Positions 28,725 to 29,738 of a stretch of 29,738 nucleotides of DNA are shown one piece after another. This stretch comes from a virus. The notes beneath the pieces are model-generated. The model was not told the DNA's origin and made no database searches. It saw only the letters and a list, made by a program, of their open reading frames with translations. The position numbers and the translations under genes were made by a program. Location: the IMG/VR virus record IMGVR_UViG_3300038548_000112, positions 1 to 29,738 of that record; one strand, written 5' to 3'. Position 1 is the first letter of the stretch, and each line of letters begins with the position of its first letter.

Positions 28725-29691
28725 TCTGCCTCCGTGTTAACCATGTGACGCAAGCGTGCCTCCAATCAGGAGCATCGATGTAGTTTGCCAAGTCAATTGC
28801 TATTGGCAGATCTCTTTCCTTATATGCCTGGAAGCTTTGCCACATAGGGTATGCTACACCAGATAAAAAAGAAGAGCCAGTATTATCGTGCGGCTTGTCT
28901 AGCCACCCCTTCAGCTCGTCATCAAAGACAGCGTAGTCTCCTTGGAATAAGAGGGGGCCGGGGGATATAGCCTCCCCTAGATAGTGGTTGATTGACCGCG
29001 GGTTCCCCCACAATTCTTCAAACCGGGGCATTCCTGGATAAACGTGGAAGTTATTACTGAATTGATATAATTTACCGACTAGCTTTCTTAGCGAACAGGC
29101 TATATACTCCTGCAGAAAACTAAAGTGAACGACATTGGCCCCATAGCATCCCCAGATGGCATCGTTGCTCCGACACGTGATAGTCAGGTCTACGTAGTCT
29201 TGTCGAATGTTTACATACAACTGAGTGTTGCATGGTAGATCTTTAGAGTCTGTTCCCAAGTCCACGAGAGGGTCCCACATAGTGATGACCGCTCTCCTAC
29301 TATCTGGGTGCTCCTCTAACAGATGTACGACCTTGTGTACTTGGTCTTCGTTCCAATGCTGACGCCATCTGTACCCGTATGCTCCTTGTAGAGTTTCACC
29401 GTCATCACTAAACTCACGCATACGGGGGAGCAGATACTCCACGTACTCTAGATCTCTGCGTCCCGCCAGCATCCACATAGACTCAAAGAAATGGAAGAAA
29501 GGGTTGGCATCACGTTGTTCAGAAAACAGTACACGTTCACGGGGATTATGATAAACATTAACCACGGGATAAGGAGATACAATGACCTGACCATTTCTAC
29601 TATCCTGTACCTCCCCTGATATCTTTAGCCACCACAGACCATCCCCGTAGTTTTCGTTGACGTTTAACCTGCTAATCGTGTGGACTGACAT
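28714..29691 (-). CDS. Thymidylate synthase-family enzyme (dUMP/dCMP methyl- or hydroxymethyltransferase)
   Basis: 325 residues. ThyA-fold motifs in order: E70 in FFESMWMLAG (folate-side glutamate), GAYGYRWR (103-110), the SRR dipeptide at 131-133 for phosphate binding, catalytic C154 in DLPCNTQLYV, RSND (174-177), and NFHVYPG (214-220). The residue after the catalytic Cys is Asn, not the His of cellular ThyA. The segment after RSND is GCYGANVVHF, one residue longer than the usual G-x-P-F-N. These features recur in phage enzymes related to dCMP or dUMP hydroxymethylases, so the product may be thymidylate or a modified base. GGAG lies 10 bases upstream of the ATG. Confidence 0.82.
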   Translation of the reverse strand: MSVHTISRLNVNENYGDGLWWLKISGEVQDSRNGQVIVSPYPVVNVYHNPRERVLFSEQRDANPFFHFFESMWMLAGRRDLEYVEYLLPRMREFSDDGETLQGAYGYRWRQHWNEDQVHKVVHLLEEHPDSRRAVITMWDPLVDLGTDSKDLPCNTQLYVNIRQDYVDLTITCRSNDAIWGCYGANVVHFSFLQEYIACSLRKLVGKLYQFSNNFHVYPGMPRFEELWGNPRSINHYLGEAISPGPLLFQGDYAVFDDELKGWLDKPHDNTGSSFLSGVAYPMWQSFQAYKERDLPIAIDLANYIDAPDWRHACVTWLTRRQNGS

Positions 29692-29738
29692 TGTCTACGA
29701 ACTCCAGTTTGTACACGAGGGCGAACCGCTCAGCACTA
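29672..29738 (-). CDS. C-terminal end of a gene upstream of the thymidylate-synthase-family gene
   Basis: On the minus strand the last 21 codons of an open frame (SAERFALVYKLEFV onward) end at TAG 29674-29672, overlapping the start of the next gene by 20 bases. Overlap of this kind is normal in the leftward block. Another frame stops right before the ATG and cannot be excluded. Too short to assign. Confidence 0.4.
   Translation of the reverse strand, partial: SAERFALVYKLEFVDNVSPHD

Noticed and set aside
1-29738. CRISPR array, insertion sequence or attachment site
   Set aside because: No regularly spaced repeat-spacer pattern, transposase, integrase or flanking direct repeats typical of these were found. 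The only arrays are the short tandem iterons and operator-like palindromes listed.

Overview
The window is part of the genome of a tailed double-stranded DNA bacteriophage with a short (podovirus-type) tail. The evidence is a continuous rightward block running terminase small and large subunits, portal, scaffold-like protein, major capsid protein, a P22 gp4-like adaptor, a P22 gp10-like nozzle protein, internal/ejection proteins, a collar-domain tail fibre and a lysis region. No integrase, repressor, polymerase or tRNA is visible. A Gram-negative host is suggested by the tail machine and a spanin-like protein, but I cannot name host or genus.

Layout. (1) 1-125: the start of a leftward gene cut by the window edge. 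(2) 126-338: a divergent promoter region with an extended -10 element on each strand. (3) 339-2026: a rightward cluster of six small overlapping genes (DUF2786-type, zinc-ribbon-like, membrane, secreted, unknown). (4) 2027-2456: a gene-free region with 9-bp repeats arranged as two opposed triplets around a 72% A+T core, followed by a GATC-rich patch and a leftward terminator; it looks like a replication origin or major control site. (5) 2457-2726: one leftward small gene. (6) 2727-3219: a second control region with four ACAAC-N5-GTTGT palindromes and a leftward promoter. (7) 3220-26749: the late rightward operon for packaging, head, tail, ejection, fibre and lysis, with genes mostly overlapping by 1-8 bases. 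(8) 26750-26867: a hairpin where the two transcription directions converge. (9) 26868-29738: a leftward cluster with a sulfotransferase-like protein, small conserved and membrane proteins, DUF3310, a thymidylate-synthase-family enzyme and the tail end of another gene.

The leftward genes at both edges fit a circular map in which one leftward early unit starts near position 170, leaves the window at the left, continues through genes not shown, and re-enters at the right edge to end at the convergent hairpin. This is inference.

The most interesting points are the symmetric repeat region at 1880-2253, the palindrome array at 2993-3090, two large PKD/lectin-like proteins directly downstream of the major capsid gene, the phage sulfotransferase, a DUF5675 protein with a His/Cys signature in a lysis region that lacks a recognisable endolysin, and a stretch at 3822-4099 whose coding frame is uncertain.
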